A stretch of DNA of 41,749 nt from Mycocentrospora acerina (lineage: Eukaryota > Ascomycota > Dothideomycetes > Pleosporales). Position numbers and translations under genes: made by a program. This document shows, piece by piece, positions 41,002-41,749 of the stretch. Below the pieces are notes generated by a model. It was not told where the DNA came from. It saw nothing but the letters and a program-made list of their open reading frames with translations, and did no database searches. The DNA is taken from positions 1 to 41,749 of the forward strand of contig JAKUHH010000018.1 in NCBI GenBank assembly GCA_022701365.1. The letters are read 5' to 3'. The first letter of the stretch is position 1, and each line of letters starts with the position of its first letter.

Positions 41002-41399
41002 ATCTTTTTTCTCTAAATAATTTATCTTTAAATTATATAGTTATTAGTTATTAGTATTTATAATTAAATCTTTTTTAGATATTATTTATCTATAGTGCTA
41101 TTATATCTTTATTTACNACTAGAAGTTAAGTTTACTTATTATATATCCTAGCTTAATCTGCTAAGAGTTAAGCTAGTTATATAACTACTCCTTTCTAAAA
41201 AGCTAGGCCTGTATAATCTTTCAGTTAAAGAGTTTATACCTTTTTAGTTCTAGCTTAAAAGTTATTAAACTTAATTATAATATAATCTTTTTTCTCTAAA
41301 TAATTTATCTTTAAATTATATAGTTATTAGTTATTAGTATTTATAATTAAATCTTTTTTAGATATTATTTATCTATAGTGCTATTATATCTTTATTTAC
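40835..41399. repeat. 282-bp exact duplication around a single N (probable contig join)
   Basis: 40835-41116 and 41118-41399 appear identical by eye over 282 bp, separated by one N at 41117. As at 383, this is most likely an unmerged overlap of two contig ends, so the true locus is probably shorter by about 283 bp. Confidence 0.85.
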
Positions 41400-41705
41400 T
41401 TAAAAATATCTTTACTTTAGTCTTAAAACTTATTATAACAGCAGTATTACTTTTTTTTTATGTAATTATTATATTATAACTTTTCTTAAAGATAAATATC
41501 TAAAGTGTAATAAAAATATTTATATTATCTATTCTTACGTTAATATATTTTAAAAATTATTTAATAAGATATATAATAAATATAAAAAGAAAGTAAAAGC
41601 AGATTAAAAGTTATTATTAAAAGTTATCTTTTATTTAATAAGAAATAAGAAGATTCTAAAGTAAGCAGAAAAGAGAGTAAAAAAGAAAGCTCTTTATTTA
41701 GTAAT

Positions 41706-41709
<4 letters not shown>

Positions 41710-41748
<39 letters not shown>
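41710..41748. repeat. homopolymer T run at the window edge
   Basis: 39 T residues followed by a final C. The matching position of the forward A copy (near 39729) has only about 10 T residues, so the run is expanded or is an assembly end effect. Confidence 0.8.
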
Positions 41749-41749
41749 C

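Larger units (their letters stand above)
40512..41748 (-). mobile_element. second element A copy, inverted, 3' end only
   Basis: A complete inverted LTR (about 40512-41001) is followed by sequence matching the reverse complement of the internal 3' region of element A (about 39700-40154 on the forward copy). It continues to the right edge. The two A copies therefore stand tail to tail, forming a long imperfect palindrome centred near 40511. Confidence 0.78.

Noticed and set aside
1..41749. CRISPR arrays, operons, bacterial promoters or rRNA/tRNA genes
   Set aside because: None seen. The DNA is fungal and the repeats are transposon-derived or assembly-related.

Overview
The window is from a filamentous ascomycete, most likely a dothideomycete (Pleosporales-like). 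The evidence is a fungal-type multimodular NRPS, an ABCB transporter with a short spliceosomal intron, and Ty3/gypsy chromoviruses, Ty1/copia, Tad-like LINE and pogo/Fot1 relics carrying RIP-type mutation (C to T and G to A). I cannot name the species.

Layout. 1-4711 is RIP-mutated transposon debris: LINE ORF1 on the minus strand, a gypsy LTR scrap, and a 5'-truncated copia element with its 3' LTR. 4712-5650 is a second copia relic that decayed without RIP. About 6.0-25.5 kb is a gene island of normal composition holding two divergent genes. These are an ABC exporter (minus strand, 10418 to 6533, one 61-bp intron) and an intronless NRPS gene of about 14.1 kb (plus strand, 11292-25364), with an 873-bp region between their start codons. 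25585-41749 is a nested retrotransposon pile. It holds the 3' end of a copia element, a complete 7.4-kb chromovirus 'B' (288-bp LTRs, 5-bp target duplication AAGAC), a pogo-type transposase tail, LTR scraps, a heavily RIPed chromovirus 'A', and the start of a second, inverted copy of A running off the window.

The NRPS reads as [half C]-A1-T1-C1-A2-T2-C2-A3-T3-C3-A4-T4-CT: four modules and a terminal condensation-like domain with the SHxxxDxxS motif associated with fungal macrocyclisation. I see no epimerase, methyltransferase, reductase or thioesterase domain. All four adenylation pockets keep the Asp that binds an alpha-amino group. The natural inference is a cyclic tetrapeptide exported by the neighbouring ABCB pump, controlled from the shared promoter, which has two adjacent perfect inverted repeats. 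No tailoring or regulator gene is visible; any would lie outside this window.

The most unusual signals are a compositional mosaic within the NRPS (GC-rich late A1 to early A2), a Pro-Glu repeat in C1, and an antisense Cys-rich/coiled-coil ORF with a candidate 50-bp intron in chromovirus B. Also notable are a mutation context restricted to pyrimidine-C-purine, and an LTR junction best explained by inversion of a short spacer. Two single-N positions (383 and 41117) are flanked by duplicated sequence and look like unmerged contig overlaps.
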